Origin: Stenopsyche tienmushanensis | Taxonomy: Eukaryota; Arthropoda; Insecta; Trichoptera; Stenopsychidae | NCBI GenBank assembly: GCA_008973525.1 | Contig: WACJ01000130.1 | Location: 682,001-746,000 of the forward strand | Length of the DNA: 64,000 nt | Direction of reading: 5' to 3' | Part shown: positions 11,500-23,632 of the stretch, in pieces | Layout of the letters: every line of letters begins with the position of its first letter | How positions within the stretch are numbered: the first letter of the stretch is position 1 | Notes under the pieces: generated by a model | What the model saw: the letters and a program-made list of their open reading frames with translations, nothing else | Told to the model about the DNA's origin: nothing | Database searches by the model: none | Made by a program: the position numbers and the translations under genes

Positions 11500-14400
11500 G
11501 AAGATAACAAAATGCCCGAAAGCTAGATAAAAGACTTCAACGCGCGGGATAACATGAAACCCGGAATCGATGCAAATTCTCAAATATTTTAAGTGTGTTG
11601 AGTCAATAAATCAGTCAATATACCACTTGCTAAGATAATCACTCAAGTTTGAAGATTCACTTGCGAAGCAAACTCATATGGTGGAATTCGGAACAGAATA
11701 CCAGGCCAACTAGTTTTATATTATATCTGTAACAGTAAAACGTACGCCGGCAACCGTGTATTTATAAACAAGTTTTTAACGTACTTCCGTGTGACACTTA
11801 GTTTAATAATATATCTTAATGTTTTTATCGAATCACATAAACTTTAATTCATCTGATTTTTCAATGAAGACACGATGTATGAAAACGATGTCATACATAA
11901 AGGACGTCCTAATTTTGCAGCGTTGAATTGTTGCAAAATTCAAACTCGTTTTTCGGCTCTCTTTCCATATAAATTTACAACTTAAAAAGGAAGAAAGTTG
12001 AATTTTTTAGCATAAAATTAACAACACTCACACTTTTGATTATGACGAATTGTAAACTATTTATATAGATGGACACTGTTATTTTTATCAATTTTAGGTG
12101 GTTATAACACTCGATTTTTGTTACGATTTTGGTGCAACGAAAACACAACAACACACATCGCCGTCCAATGAAAGAGTGACGTCTTGCCTCAACCGTGAAC
12201 TCAACTGCTTGTGCAGAATATCACGGGCTGCATCTTCTTTTTGATGTTGAAAATAATTTCGTTCCGAACAACTGGTAGGGGAATAGAATCATTAAAAGCG
12301 ATTATGTATTGCAATTTTTAATTTATTCAAGCGCGTTCACATAATTTCATTCAGAGACGTCACCCAAATTAAATGAACTCGGTCGTCCTGTTTTTGATAC
12401 ATTTCTTACGAATAACTGTTATGATTCCATTTCGAATAATGCAATAAATTGGCCACGGTTAATCCTACACTTTTGACACAATTCCAACTGTAACGCACCA
12501 TAAAAGTTGCAAAACATCTCTAATTGACAAGCACGCATTTAACCTGTATATGCCAACTTTACAATTTTTAAAAATAGCTTTAAAATATAAGGAAAATTTC
12601 GCATAAATTTATTTAACAAAAAACATATCGAGCAATAAATAATTCTATACATAATTCCAATTTTTCCTTAATAAAGGTGAAGGTTATAAAGACTTAAAAA
12701 ATATGGCTTGAAAATATTATATGATCAATTCATATAAACACGCGAAAACTTATTCAACTAAAAGTCTATACTAAACAGTTGTCAAAAAACTTAATGTAGC
12801 TTGGATTCATTATATTATTTACATTTTCGTCCATATATTTCTGCTCTACGTTACATACTACTAATAACATATGCAAAAAAATAATTTATTAAATCATTTA
12901 TTAGTGTCAAAAGCTCTTAAAATTTATTATAAAGGTCATGATTCAAATCCAGTGGTAAAAACAAATGTCAGATGCATAAAAATATCTTGGATCTGAAAAA
13001 CTAGACACTGGCACAATTAATTAAATCTGCAAATTCAACTATCAATATTATAATAGATACTAATTTGCTACAATAACTAAAATATAATTTGATGTATAAA
13101 AATCTTATTTATAAGGCAATATTAAACCACCACATAATAATTCCTTATCCCCAAGACGATGGAAGAATATCGTGCAAATACAATATTTTATAACAGTACA
13201 TGACACGATCCAACTATGGGAATTTTTCCAAGTGTAGTCCAGATCTAATGAGCAAAATTTAAAAGACAATTACGCATAAAATTAATCGTTTTGATGATTG
13301 CAAAAAATATTTTGATGCGCTCAATACCGATTCATGGGTACTAAAATATGGGTCGTCCCGTTAGTAACTCACGGGCTGTGATCACTGTCATACAATTTTA
13401 TTTGTATGATCGATGAAGGTTGTACTAAAACAAAATAAAGGAGTACTCCTTTGTGGTGCAACCGGTTTGCTACCGTTCAATTTATGAGGTCGACGAACTT
13501 AAATTGTATCATTTAAAAAGATGGTATTTCTAGACATCCATTGGAGCTTTGAATCATTTCACAGATATTTGAAATTTTCATGCATGTTATTTCATCGGTA
13601 TTTCCATTTCAGTTTCACTTGCAGATTGTAAAATACATCATTATTAAAAATTAGGAATGAAATCGACTCTTTTACGATTTTTCATACATATTATAAGCGT
13701 GCAAATATAACCGTTTGCTTGAATTTTTGTGCGATATACGGGGCGAGATGGAGAAGGTTTTTAAAAATTAGCATTTGGTGTTAAGTTTTTAAACAAGATT
13801 ATTGTTAAAAAAATATAATTCGGTAAAATTAAATAAATTTATGTGAAATACGCGATTTTCGTTGCTGTGGGTCATGGCCATATAATTAACGTGACGGGAA
13901 ACCCATCGCACGAGATAACACAATAAACTATGCATTTTAAGATAACAAAACTATTAAATAAAAATATCACTTATTTGTATTTCCATATGATTGGATAAAA
14001 ATTTAAAGAGCTTAAAAATACAACAATTAGTTTACATTTTCTTTTTTCTATTGTATTCAATAATCATTTTTCATCTCAAATCTGTAACACCTTAACACTT
14101 TCATAGCTGCTTTACTGCTTATATAACATAAGCTTAAATTATGGCAAAGCTTAAAATTCATTGCGTTAAGACATCGTTGTATAGTAATAGATTTAGATGA
14201 ATAAGATGAGCCAAAAATGAATCTATCAATGTCATATATGTATGAAAAATTTTTACGACTTTTGAGCGTATCAACCTTATAACTTCATGTATCAAAGAAA
14301 TAAGATTGTCAACATTGAGTCATGCCGAAAATAAATTGATCAGAATTACTGCATGATGCTATAGCACAACTTTTTTTTAAAAGTATGTTGTATTTTCTAA

Positions 14401-16430
14401 AACTATGTTTTACATGTATATATCACAATTATACACAGTAATCTTGTAAAATCAACGAAGTTTTATTAAATAAAGTGCTATTGAAGGTCAAATTAATGTA
14501 TTTTTCCAAGTACAAAACTTAATCAAGATCTCTTGATTTTGAACTTATTTTCGCATAACACGAAATCTAAGAACCATATTATACTATGCTCTTAGAACCG
14601 AACGATGTGTTAATGTTAAAAATGAATTATACTGAGTGCGACCGTGTAATACGGGTTTTGGCTGCGTGGTTAGTATTAACGTAGCGAGTAACGGTATTTA
14701 AACATTACTTTAGAATGGAAACGCTTCCATTGTAATGCATTTTACATACAATACACAAACTTATGCTTCTGTAAAATATACCTTATATGGTTCGTATTTA
14801 TTTATGTGAGTAATGTGTATATAATCCGTGAACATAAACAGCCAGTTAATCCGTGAACATGAACCCGGCTGAAGGTTCGAAATATCGGATAGAAAAATTA
14901 TAAATTTACCTCTCAAGCAATCAAAAACTCGATCAAATACCTGTTTTTAATTACAAATATATAAACATGATTCGCGTTAATCTTAAAAACTCCATATAAA
15001 AAATGCACAATATTTTTATTTAATTTAAAATGTATTGTTTAATATATTCTATATACATTCGAACTCGTAATCGATCACTGTAGTTCAAAGAACGTATTCT
15101 TAATACTACGCTTTCGATTTAATAAGAGAAATTGGTATGTAGCGATTAAAATACTTAATGTTAACGAAATACAAGCTATTTTGGTTTATTAAGTTGCTAT
15201 TATAGCTAGGGGTTTCTTACTTGACACAAGTGTTTAGATTCTGGGCAAATGAAAGATAAAGAATGATAAATATCGCTTTCATCATTAATCCTGCCTAACT
15301 GCTTTGTTTTTATTTGACAAGTTCAACTAAACCAGTTTTTTACAATATCAACAAAAATACGGCAGTATTTTTAAAAATGCTAAATCTCACAAAAATATAT
15401 AGCCAGATCACCATTAGTAAAAATCAACTGAAAGCTAAATTAAAATCATCATCGATGGTTTTTTTTTCAACATCAATTTAAAGTGCTGTGCAAATATTTT
15501 AATTGAACGTTCTTGTAAGCTCATTATGGAACTTTCGTAAGCGCCAAATCGCAAAGTTATTATCGTATACTTTTATGTATTAATTTAAGAAACTTTGCCA
15601 CCATCATCAACAACATATGCCGAAAGCAACATATGGATGGTCGAATATGCATCGATTATTTCTTTGGATGATAATTTCTAAATTTCTAATTCGCCAGTTG
15701 ATCGCATGTTTTCGCATGAATTACTAACAATGAAGAAAAGTGCAAGTACACAAATCGAATTGAATCATAAATTTGACATCACGTAGTGAAATCTAATTAG
15801 AATATCTAATCTTAATACACGTTCTGTAATAGTAAATCGATGGCGTTATACAACTACGTAGAAAATGTTGATTCAGAACTTGATATTATATGAATTAGAC
15901 AAACAATAACATTTAACAAAAAAAATCGTGCAGGTGATCATTTACCAAATTTACTAAAAGTCTATATCTTAAAGCTTTTAAAACATATCTTCAATATAAA
16001 TCCTTCATTAATTCTCTGAATTTACTTAACGCATATATTTTATTTGATTAAAGTACGTCGCTGAAACTATTTATAACATGAATTTAGGGCGAGGAGCTTC
16101 AATGATTTTGCTAGCTATCAAGCTTGCAAAATTGCATATCTCTTAGAGAGATTAGAGATCATTTTTATAGGCGTGGGACCCTTTAAACATTAATTTGATC
16201 TAGATAGTATTAAATTGCATTTCTTAGCTTATTTTGAATAGAATTTTAAAAAAATACTGGTGAAAATACTATGGAAAATTATCATCAGGAAAATATAAAT
16301 ATAAAATTATGTCGCATAATACGGTCGTTAAGTTTCGTATATTATGTTATTTTGTGAATTTGTGTAATATAAAACATAGAGTAGTACAAAAAAAAATTGA
16401 ATTTCAAAAGTAACAATATTATTATTGTAT
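11500..16430. other. AT-rich intergenic DNA
   Basis: I see no coding exon, RNA gene or clear transposon end. Two GC-richer patches stand out (11700-12300 and 13330-13520) but have no open frame of note. An imperfect direct repeat lies at 14822-14860. Confidence 0.5.
14822..14860 (+). repeat. Short direct repeat, two copies
   Basis: TAATCCGTGAACAT occurs at 14822-14835 and again at 14847-14860, a 25-nt period. Both copies are followed by an AAC, after A in the first and G in the second. Two units only; possibly a relic of a tandem array or of subterminal transposon repeats. Confidence 0.6.
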
Positions 16431-16439
16431 CTTAGATAT

Positions 16440-16800
16440 AAAAATCAATGTTTGTTTGTTCATATTTTATGCGCAACCATACCGTTCATCTGATTGCAAT
16501 GAAATTTTTGGTTGTTATTGTGCGCACTTTCCTAAATTTTATAGAATTAGTACAAGTATTGTTTGGTACGCAATTTGTTATGCGAGATGTTTAGTGGATG
16601 CACCATGTTGGTGCAAATTGGTCTGGTGAAATGACGGGGAGAGGAACAGGGAAACAGTCGGTCTTCGAGGCGATATGTGCATGCATTTGGATCCTATTCC
16701 TTCGACCCAAGCTATACGTGGCCTGAAGCAATAAACCACACAAGATTTTTGAACTTCGTTCGAAGATAAACATGTTTCTTGTGCCTTTTAAGGTAAATTC
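16440..16800 (+). mobile_element. Possible transposon-derived tract, class uncertain
   Basis: The tract starts TGTTTGTTTGTTC and runs into ATGCGCAACCATACCGTTC and then GCAATGAAATTTTTGG. This resembles a non-coding motif found in several arthropod transposons (a TTTGT-rich stretch, ATGCGC, then a GATTxxAATGAAATTT block). GC content is above the flanks. No terminal repeats or transposase domain were found, so this is resemblance only. Confidence 0.25.
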
Positions 16801-17666
16801 TTCGTATCGTAAAAATCTTCCCTTCTTATAAACTCAGCAAATTCTGGACAATTGAAGAATGGAGACTCAAAGTAAGCTAAGTATATAAAGCTCTATTTTA
16901 ACCCTGAAACGAATCAAGAAATCATAATTTCGATAATTTTCTCATGTAATGTTTATATTCCTGTATATTTAATGTTTGAAAAAAAAGTCCTAGGGATATT
17001 TATTGTAATTATTATTGTATTTACAGTAACATTATAACTCTAAGTTAAGTCATTCGATTAAATGTTGTTATGCGCATTAATAGTACATACATTGATATGC
17101 ATCATTGTCTTTCAACATAATTTATCTGTATTTATGAATATAAATATTCAAACAAAACGACAATTATGTGTAAATTTGCAAAAATAAATTCATCTTGTTG
17201 AATAAGTCTGTAAATAATTAACGTAAAAAGATATGATATATCTATGAGTACTGATGAAAAACAATACATTTTCTGAAGAAAAAAAAATTCATATCTTTAA
17301 TGCTTGCAATTTTTTGTTTATAACTACTCAGCAAATTTCAAATTATACATTATTGCAGTGCAAAAAAATAATACAGAATGGAAAAATCCATCAGCGAGAG
17401 CAATTTTGGTACATATAGCATATATTTATTACTAAAATGGTGAAATCTTAACGCATTCATTACCTCAAATCCATCATCAGCTCGGTACAGTTATCTTTCG
17501 ATTTTCGTCGATTAGGTTGTTGGCACCTCGTCTACTTTAATAAGATCTTTGACCCTGACCCAAAGCAATGTTACTCATTCATTTTCATCAGATTAAACTT
17601 TCATTCGCAAGTTCAATTAACTTCAAGTCATCACCGATGATGGAAAGTGAAAAGCTCCAACTTGTG

Positions 17667-17673
17667 TATAAAA
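17667..17673 (+). promoter_or_regulatory. Candidate plus-strand TATA promoter
   Basis: GTATAAAACT at 17665-17674 is followed by TCAATCAG at about 17684-17691 and by a purine-rich, AAGTG-containing tract (17690-17880) that looks like an insect 5' UTR exon: it has AAAGTG repeats and no early ATG-led ORF. A possible splice donor (AAAAGTAAAA) lies near 17850. No coding exon could be linked to it nearby, so the call rests on composition and motif spacing only. Confidence 0.3.
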
Positions 17674-18514
17674 CTTTCAATTGTCAATCAGAAAAGTGCG
17701 AGTGCGGCCGGCGTAATTCACGATTTTGATATTTTAACCATAATTGACGACAGCTTGTGAATGCGATTGAGTGAAGAAAGTTCACAGATAACCACGGATT
17801 CACCTTGTGGACATCTTCAATTGAGAGAGCAACGAAAGTGGTGTTAAAAGTAAAAATTTTGTTTGTTATAATGAAGTGAAATGATGATCGCTGCGGAGCG
17901 GCATAAGTTACAAATTATAGCAAAAAGTAATCATCGTTATGAATTATGACGTCTTCTTTGGTCTGGGAACTTTCGATCGAATGACAACACCTTGATCGAT
18001 CATGGAATGAGTTTTGATAATAACAACACATCACTATTAATTTACGAATGATGGGATTTCCCTAAAATTTCTACCATTTCTCTCTTTCTAAAAAAGTACA
18101 TTTGTTTGGGATTTTTTGATAGAAATTGACTAATTTACTTAATTAAGATCTTTAATAGTGAAATTTTATACATAAAAATATGTAATAATTAAGATTATCG
18201 ACATATATGGATTTACAAGAGAAATTAAATGATTTTATGGTCTATATGCAGTAGGGATTCTGTGTTGAGACATCCCGGGACTTTCAGATTTTTTTGCTGT
18301 ATCAAGTCCCGGGACTCGAGACTTTGTGATCTAAAATGTGCCTAATATGAAAACTTTTTTTTTGCGGAAAAACTTTGCGGACGTATTAAATTTGGACATG
18401 GATGTCGTGATGGTCGGAATTTATTTCCATTAAGATAAAAAAAAATCCATGCAAGATTATGAAGAATAAATAAGATTTATCAATTCTTAATCGATATTAG
18501 ATGTATGTTTAGAC

Positions 18515-18817
18515 CAGCAGTTCTTAAACTGGAGTCCAAGGATCCCTGGGGGTCCGCGAAGCCATTACTGGGGGTCCACGAAAATATATTTAAAAAAACA
18601 TTTATCTATACTTGAACAATATATTTCCGTGGAACTATACAGAAAATATTATAAGAAGATTTATGTTGACAAATATTTGAGCAATAAATGTTTGTTTGTT
18701 TGAAAAATTAAATCAGAAGGGTTGGGATAGGGTCCGCCAAAAAAAATTTGAGGGGGTCTGCAAAAGAAATTTTGCTCAAGAAAGGTTCCACAGATTACAT
18801 AACTTTAATAATCGCTG
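18515..18817. mobile_element. Nested non-autonomous hAT element (MITE), 303 bp
   Basis: The 8-bp duplication GTTTAGAC flanks it exactly at 18507-18514 and 18818-18825. The ends are CAGCAGTTCTTAAACT and, reverse-complemented, CAGCGATTATTAAAGT, with 12 of 16 matching, the usual hAT CAGxxxTTxTxAA style. It contains a direct repeat of CTGGGGGTCCxCGAA (about 18545-18580), typical of hAT MITE subterminal repeats. It codes for nothing. Its insertion inside the element at 18252-19795 makes it the younger of the two. Confidence 0.85.
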
Positions 18818-19379
18818 GTTTAGACAATAATGTATTTCAATAACATGTTTTTATTTAAAAATTATATTTTCCATTGTGTAGTATCTTTGAAAATAGTCAT
18901 GCAGTTCTGGTTTTCGACTACACTTCTTTCGGTGCCTTTCTTTTTGCCATTTTGGACTATTATTTTTGAATATCTTAACAAGCAAGAATGGTTAATTACA
19001 GTTAAACCTAATTTGTAAAGCTTTATTTGAAATTCTGCGAAGTATTTTTGAAGCTTGTCGATTTATTCACTCTCAAAAGACTCGCCTCGGTGTTTTGCAT
19101 GGCGAGTATGGAACGACCGCATTTTTTTATATTGATTTTCGTTATCTATGATTTGTCGGAGCAATATTTTGGTTCATGATAAAATCACTTAGACACTTAA
19201 GAGCATTCAGAGAAGTAATAAACTGATACATGACTGAATAGAGTTAAGATTTGTACGGTTCCTTGCGTGGTGGCTAATAGCAGACATACGACCGGAACGG
19301 TAAAAAAGCTTTGATAGCTGAAAGTAGAAAAACGACCGCAAAGGATTGAAATATTCCAACCACCAATAATAAATTTTGT

Positions 19380-19650
19380 GAAGAGGAAAACGCTTTCAGA
19401 AATCGTAGCAACAATGACTAATGGTGCTAGTTTTATGAAAAAGTTTGGGCGTGAAAGTCCTGTCGTCAATGAACTTGCATAAATCATGCTATACATCTAG
19501 TTGTAATTGAAACATTATACCAGAAAACTTATCAAACAGAAATAGAAAAAATTGAAACAGAAGAAAATTTAGATTATTCCAATGAAGATGAACAAAACAC
19601 TGAAGAAAGTGACTCCAAAAATGATAATTCAGAAAGATAGAACAAGATGG
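19380..19650 (+). pseudogene. hAT transposase fragment, broken
   Basis: Recognisable residues are TNGASFMKKFGRESPVVNE, then after a frameshift NHAIHLVVIETLYQK, then an acidic tail (YSNEDEQNTEESDSKND) ending at a stop near 19640. The middle and start of a normal hAT transposase (BED finger, first Asp) are missing. This supports the assignment of the surrounding inverted repeats to hAT. Confidence 0.6.
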
Positions 19651-19795
19651 TTCTTTTAACTTACACATACATACATATGTAACACATATAAATATTTACT
19701 TTAAAAATAATCTGTTCATAATTGAAGATAAACTAAAAGTCTCGAGTCCCGGGAAATCCAGGGACTTTGAAAAAACCGAGACTTCAGAATCCCTA

Positions 19796-22136
19796 ATATA
19801 TTTACCTACACCTAAGAATATTTATCAATTTAACTTATACTTTTAAAATTCCAGAGTATAAATGATAATATTATTAGAGATGAAATAGAAGATATCATCT
19901 TTATGATGCTTATGTACATCCATAATATAATTTTCAAGATATGAACATTAAGATGAATTTCTTAGGCGTTTACAATGGAAAACGCAACAGGATCTTACTA
20001 TTTTTTTTTATATTGTACAATAAAAAAATGATGTCGATCTGAATGAAATCTCTCTTACCACAAAAATAAAACCAGTTTAAATTTAATACATAGCGACATT
20101 AAATCTTTCTTAAAATTCCTCCATATTTATAATGTGTCATTCAAAATGAATTTGCCATCAAATTTCCAATTTGCAATGACGTTTCCAATGTTTTTATACA
20201 GTAGATTGCCAAAAGATATAAGAACACGTTTCAAGAATGCAAAGATAAAGAAATGAATTTAATGTATGACAAATATTTCTTTCTTTATGGTAACTCGTAC
20301 AAAGCCATACAAGATACCCAGAAAAAAATTTAACCCAAATTTTCGTCGCGTTACTAATAAAAAGCGGAATTAAAAAGAGAAAATATAGACTATAAATGAA
20401 ATTGAACGTATGATGATATCAAATATGTTTGCTGCTGATCGCACTAGGAACATCTATTGCCAATTAATTTTTAATTGGTAATAAAACGGTATTTTATATC
20501 ATTGATCAGCATCGAATTTCAAGATGGGGATCATTGAATGAATGTGATTTTTTTCATGAAAATTCAATTTATTTCATTGCTGTTGACATCTCGATGACTG
20601 GATATAACACTTTTAAATTGGCTTCATCAATTATAAATCTTTTCAAGCGAAATGTGTATTTAATCAGTACCAAAAATATATACATCCACTCGAATATCAA
20701 AAAGGTAGATGGAATAGTGATAGAGATTTATCCACTGGTTTCCGTTGAAGAATCACTTTCTTCTTCGGATCCAATAATGACGGATGTTAACGAGAGAAAA
20801 CTGGAGTTGTATGTATTTATTTTTAGGTAATTTTTGTTGTTCAAAAATAACATCTTCATAAAGTGGATAAGTGGGTTAAGTGCATTGCGGACATGGTTCG
20901 AATGCTAACGCCATCTTCAACGTATGCCCAAATCCCAGCGATCGTTCCTTGAAGACGCTGTCGCTTAAATTGGTAATTAAGAATTTAACACACTTCGAAT
21001 GAGTAAAAAATTGACACAGATGTGTGTGACACAATGACCAAGTATAAATGTCAATCTCACTGAAATTTACAGACTTTAAACGAATTTATGCCTTTATGAC
21101 AATTTTCACATTAGAATCGATTTCTATTTCATTGAAGTTTGAATTTCTAAATTGCGAAAAAAATATTATTAATTGTAATGTGTGACATGAAGAGTTTTTT
21201 TTATAAATGATTGGATTGTATATGTTTGACTGACTGATTAATTTTACTGTCATATGGGTTTGACAAGCACGTATTGCTTAGCAGAGATATTCTTGTACAA
21301 GCAACTTTTCCAACTGTTATATTGATCCTATCAAATAACATGAATCAATAAAGCAGTACTAATGTATTAAAGTGTGAACTTATTGAACTTTGTATTTTTA
21401 TTAATAATGTTTGATAAGAAAATCCTGGAAAAATAAATATTTACAAATCGCTTAAATAAGACATTGATGATTTAGTTGCAGTACCCTCTTCGTGTATGAA
21501 GTGAAACATTTTTTAAATTATTTTAAAATATTACTATTTAAATTAAAATGGTTTGATATCTGAATTCAATACAATTTTTAGTTTTCGCCGATAGGTTTAA
21601 AAATAATTAACATTATATTATATAATATTTAAGCTATTTGCTAAGAGATGGCGTTATTATTAATATATTTAATTAAATCATCTCGGATTGTTTATTCTTA
21701 GAGGATGTAAGATTATCTCTAACCTAAGTATAACTCAATATCTCTAGATACATTTAAAAAAATATATCAACTCATTTAATTATACTGTTTTAAAAGCAAA
21801 GCTATATTCTCAGTATCTTAAAGAGCTGACTAAAATTATTGAATAGACAGCCTTATTGAATAACATTGTAAACAAGAGCAACAATGGTCACAAATCGTAT
21901 TTATTTGCTACCTTATCGATGACAATAATGAGCAAAAATTGTCATTTAAGTATTGCCAAGCATAAATGTAAGCCCTGCCCTCAAACATATATAAACATGT
22001 TGCTCGCCACTAATTATTCTATACATAAAATATATTTTCTCTGTTATGGTTAATGGGTGAAATAATAATACAAACAGATTTACAAATCAACAAATATTTA
22101 ATGAATTCTCAATAAGCATTTAAACTTAAAATATAT
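19796..22136. other. AT-rich DNA with no recognised gene
   Basis: Open frames at 20534-20830 (plus, 98 codons) and 21856-22053 are short, lack homology I can name and lack splice signals. A TTCGAA-containing patch at 20870-20990 is GC-richer but not a tRNA. I assign nothing here. Confidence 0.5.
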
Positions 22137-22158
22137 ACAGTAGAACTCATACATCCCT
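22136..22158. repeat. Possible pogo-like terminal repeat remnant
   Basis: TATACAGTAGAACTCATACATCC resembles the first 11 bases of the pogo-like element at 30296 (CAGTAGAACTT) after a TA. No partner end was found nearby. It lies beyond the 3' end of the receptor kinase gene and may be a chance match. Confidence 0.25.
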
Positions 22159-22202
22159 CATATTAAAATTATTCATTAAAAAAAATTGCTATATACGGTT
22201 GA

Positions 22203-22208
22203 TTTATT
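22203..22208 (-). terminator. Candidate poly(A) signal for Cad96Ca
   Basis: AATAAA on the minus strand lies about 680 nt after the stop at 22884. A variant ATTAAA lies at 22738-22743. Such hexamers are frequent in AT-rich DNA and no cleavage site can be shown from sequence. Confidence 0.25.
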
Positions 22209-22883
22209 TTTGCATAGATGCCTAGCAGCAGCATTTTACATATCGTCCTAAAACTGATATAATATGTATATCTCCTATAAATTAACGTGTACAAACAGAC
22301 ATATTTTCTGGTAACGTCTAGAGGTGATTCATTTGGTAAAAATATTGACTACTTACACATTATTAATTATAAGAATTTCATGTAGTCATTAAATATCACA
22401 AGTCAAACGACCTAATAAATAGAAATGAGTTGAACTGAAAGAGTGCAGACTAGGAGTCTTAAGAGCGAAAATAAAAAAGAAAGTTAGATAGAATAGGCCT
22501 AAAGATCACGATCGATCCATCATGCATCTTGGTAGGTGAAAGATCGATCTGATTTTTTTTTTCATAAATACAATTTTAAACGTACTACTAAATACTGATT
22601 TAGGTACAAGTCGCTGCGTATTATTTACATTGTATGTACAAAACACATAGTTTTTAATTCGATAAATAGATGATACATATATGAATACGTTTGTGCGTCA
22701 ATAAATCTATATGATTTTGATTATATTTTTGTGTACTTTTAATCAAATTGTATAAAAATACAAAATCAAGTTCGTTCTATATTATAATATATATATGCCT
22801 AAAATAAATCATCGATCATCATCACAATGATCAGTCTATTTACATCTATTTATACTGGATATCTTTGCGTATAAATTAAAGCC

Positions 22884-23632
22884 TCAAATGTTGCATTCGA
22901 ATTCCGATATTCTTTTACTTCTGCTGCTGCCTGATTTTGCAAGAAACGGTCTTCCACCCCAACTGGATTGATTCCCGATTCCGTTAAAGCTATTTCTACT
23001 TATCAAACTATTGCCTGGATGGCCATTCTCTCTGGCTACGTTCGTTTCTCTTTCTCTTTCGCGCTCCCGATGAAAACTGGATCCGGATAATTTTTCCCTA
23101 TCGCAGAAATTTCCATCCCTTCCTGAAAATCCACCGTCCATGATTCCAAATCCGCCGACAGACGTGTGATTTCCAGCTCTTACGGTGTTGAAGCTATCGT
23201 TCTTTCTAAAATTAGGCGTCCTCGGCAATGCATTACCGGCTGAAAAATTCCTCTGCAAATTTGTCGCATTTGGAATATGAAAACTTCTCCTTGGTATATC
23301 GTCCCTTAATTTAGAGCTCAGTTCGCCTGAATATTCAATGGATATTCCACCATCATTCTCAATTATTGCTGAAGGATCACTATATACGGAAGAATCTTGA
23401 TAGAAGCTCTCAAGATCGACGTAATTTCCTTCAGTCGGCTCATTTTCTAACAATTCAGACAATTGTTTCTTGATGTCTGAAAATGGTGGTCTTTGAGCAG
23501 GATCTGCATGCCAACAAGCATGCATTGTTTGATAAAGATGAGGCTTGCAATGGGCAGGTCTTTCCAAACGATATCCTTCCGTCACCATATGAAGAACTTC
23601 ACGTCCGGACATAGTAGCATAAGGAGTTGAAC
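22884..23632 (-). CDS. Cad96Ca: Cad96Ca last exon (C-lobe and cytoplasmic tail)
   Basis: Acceptor TTAATTTCAG|GTTCAA at 23632; stop at 22884-22886. It starts GSTPYATMSGREVLHMV and runs through YRLERPAHCKP and CWHADPAQRPPFSDI, the end of the kinase fold. A tail of about 160 residues has tyrosine motifs (NYVDLESFYQD, SVYSDP) and a Ser/Arg/Gly-rich end (SGSSRSKRISEFECNI). Confidence 0.9.

Larger units (their letters stand above)
18252..19795 (+). mobile_element. hAT-like DNA transposon, decayed
   Basis: The two ends form a long imperfect inverted repeat of about 60-75 bp. The left end is TAGGGATTCTG..., followed by GTCCCGGGACTCGAGACTTT at about 18305. The right end, reverse-complemented, is TAGGGATTCTGAAGTCTCGG..., then CCCGGGACTCGAGACTTT. 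Inside, at about 19409-19500, a broken frame reads NGASFMKKFGRESPVV and, after a shift, NHAIHLVVIETLY. This matches the block around the second catalytic region of hAT transposases. The flanks (ATATGCAG and ATATATTT) match at only four of eight bases, so a target duplication is not clear. The element is interrupted by a second one at 18515-18817. Confidence 0.75.
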
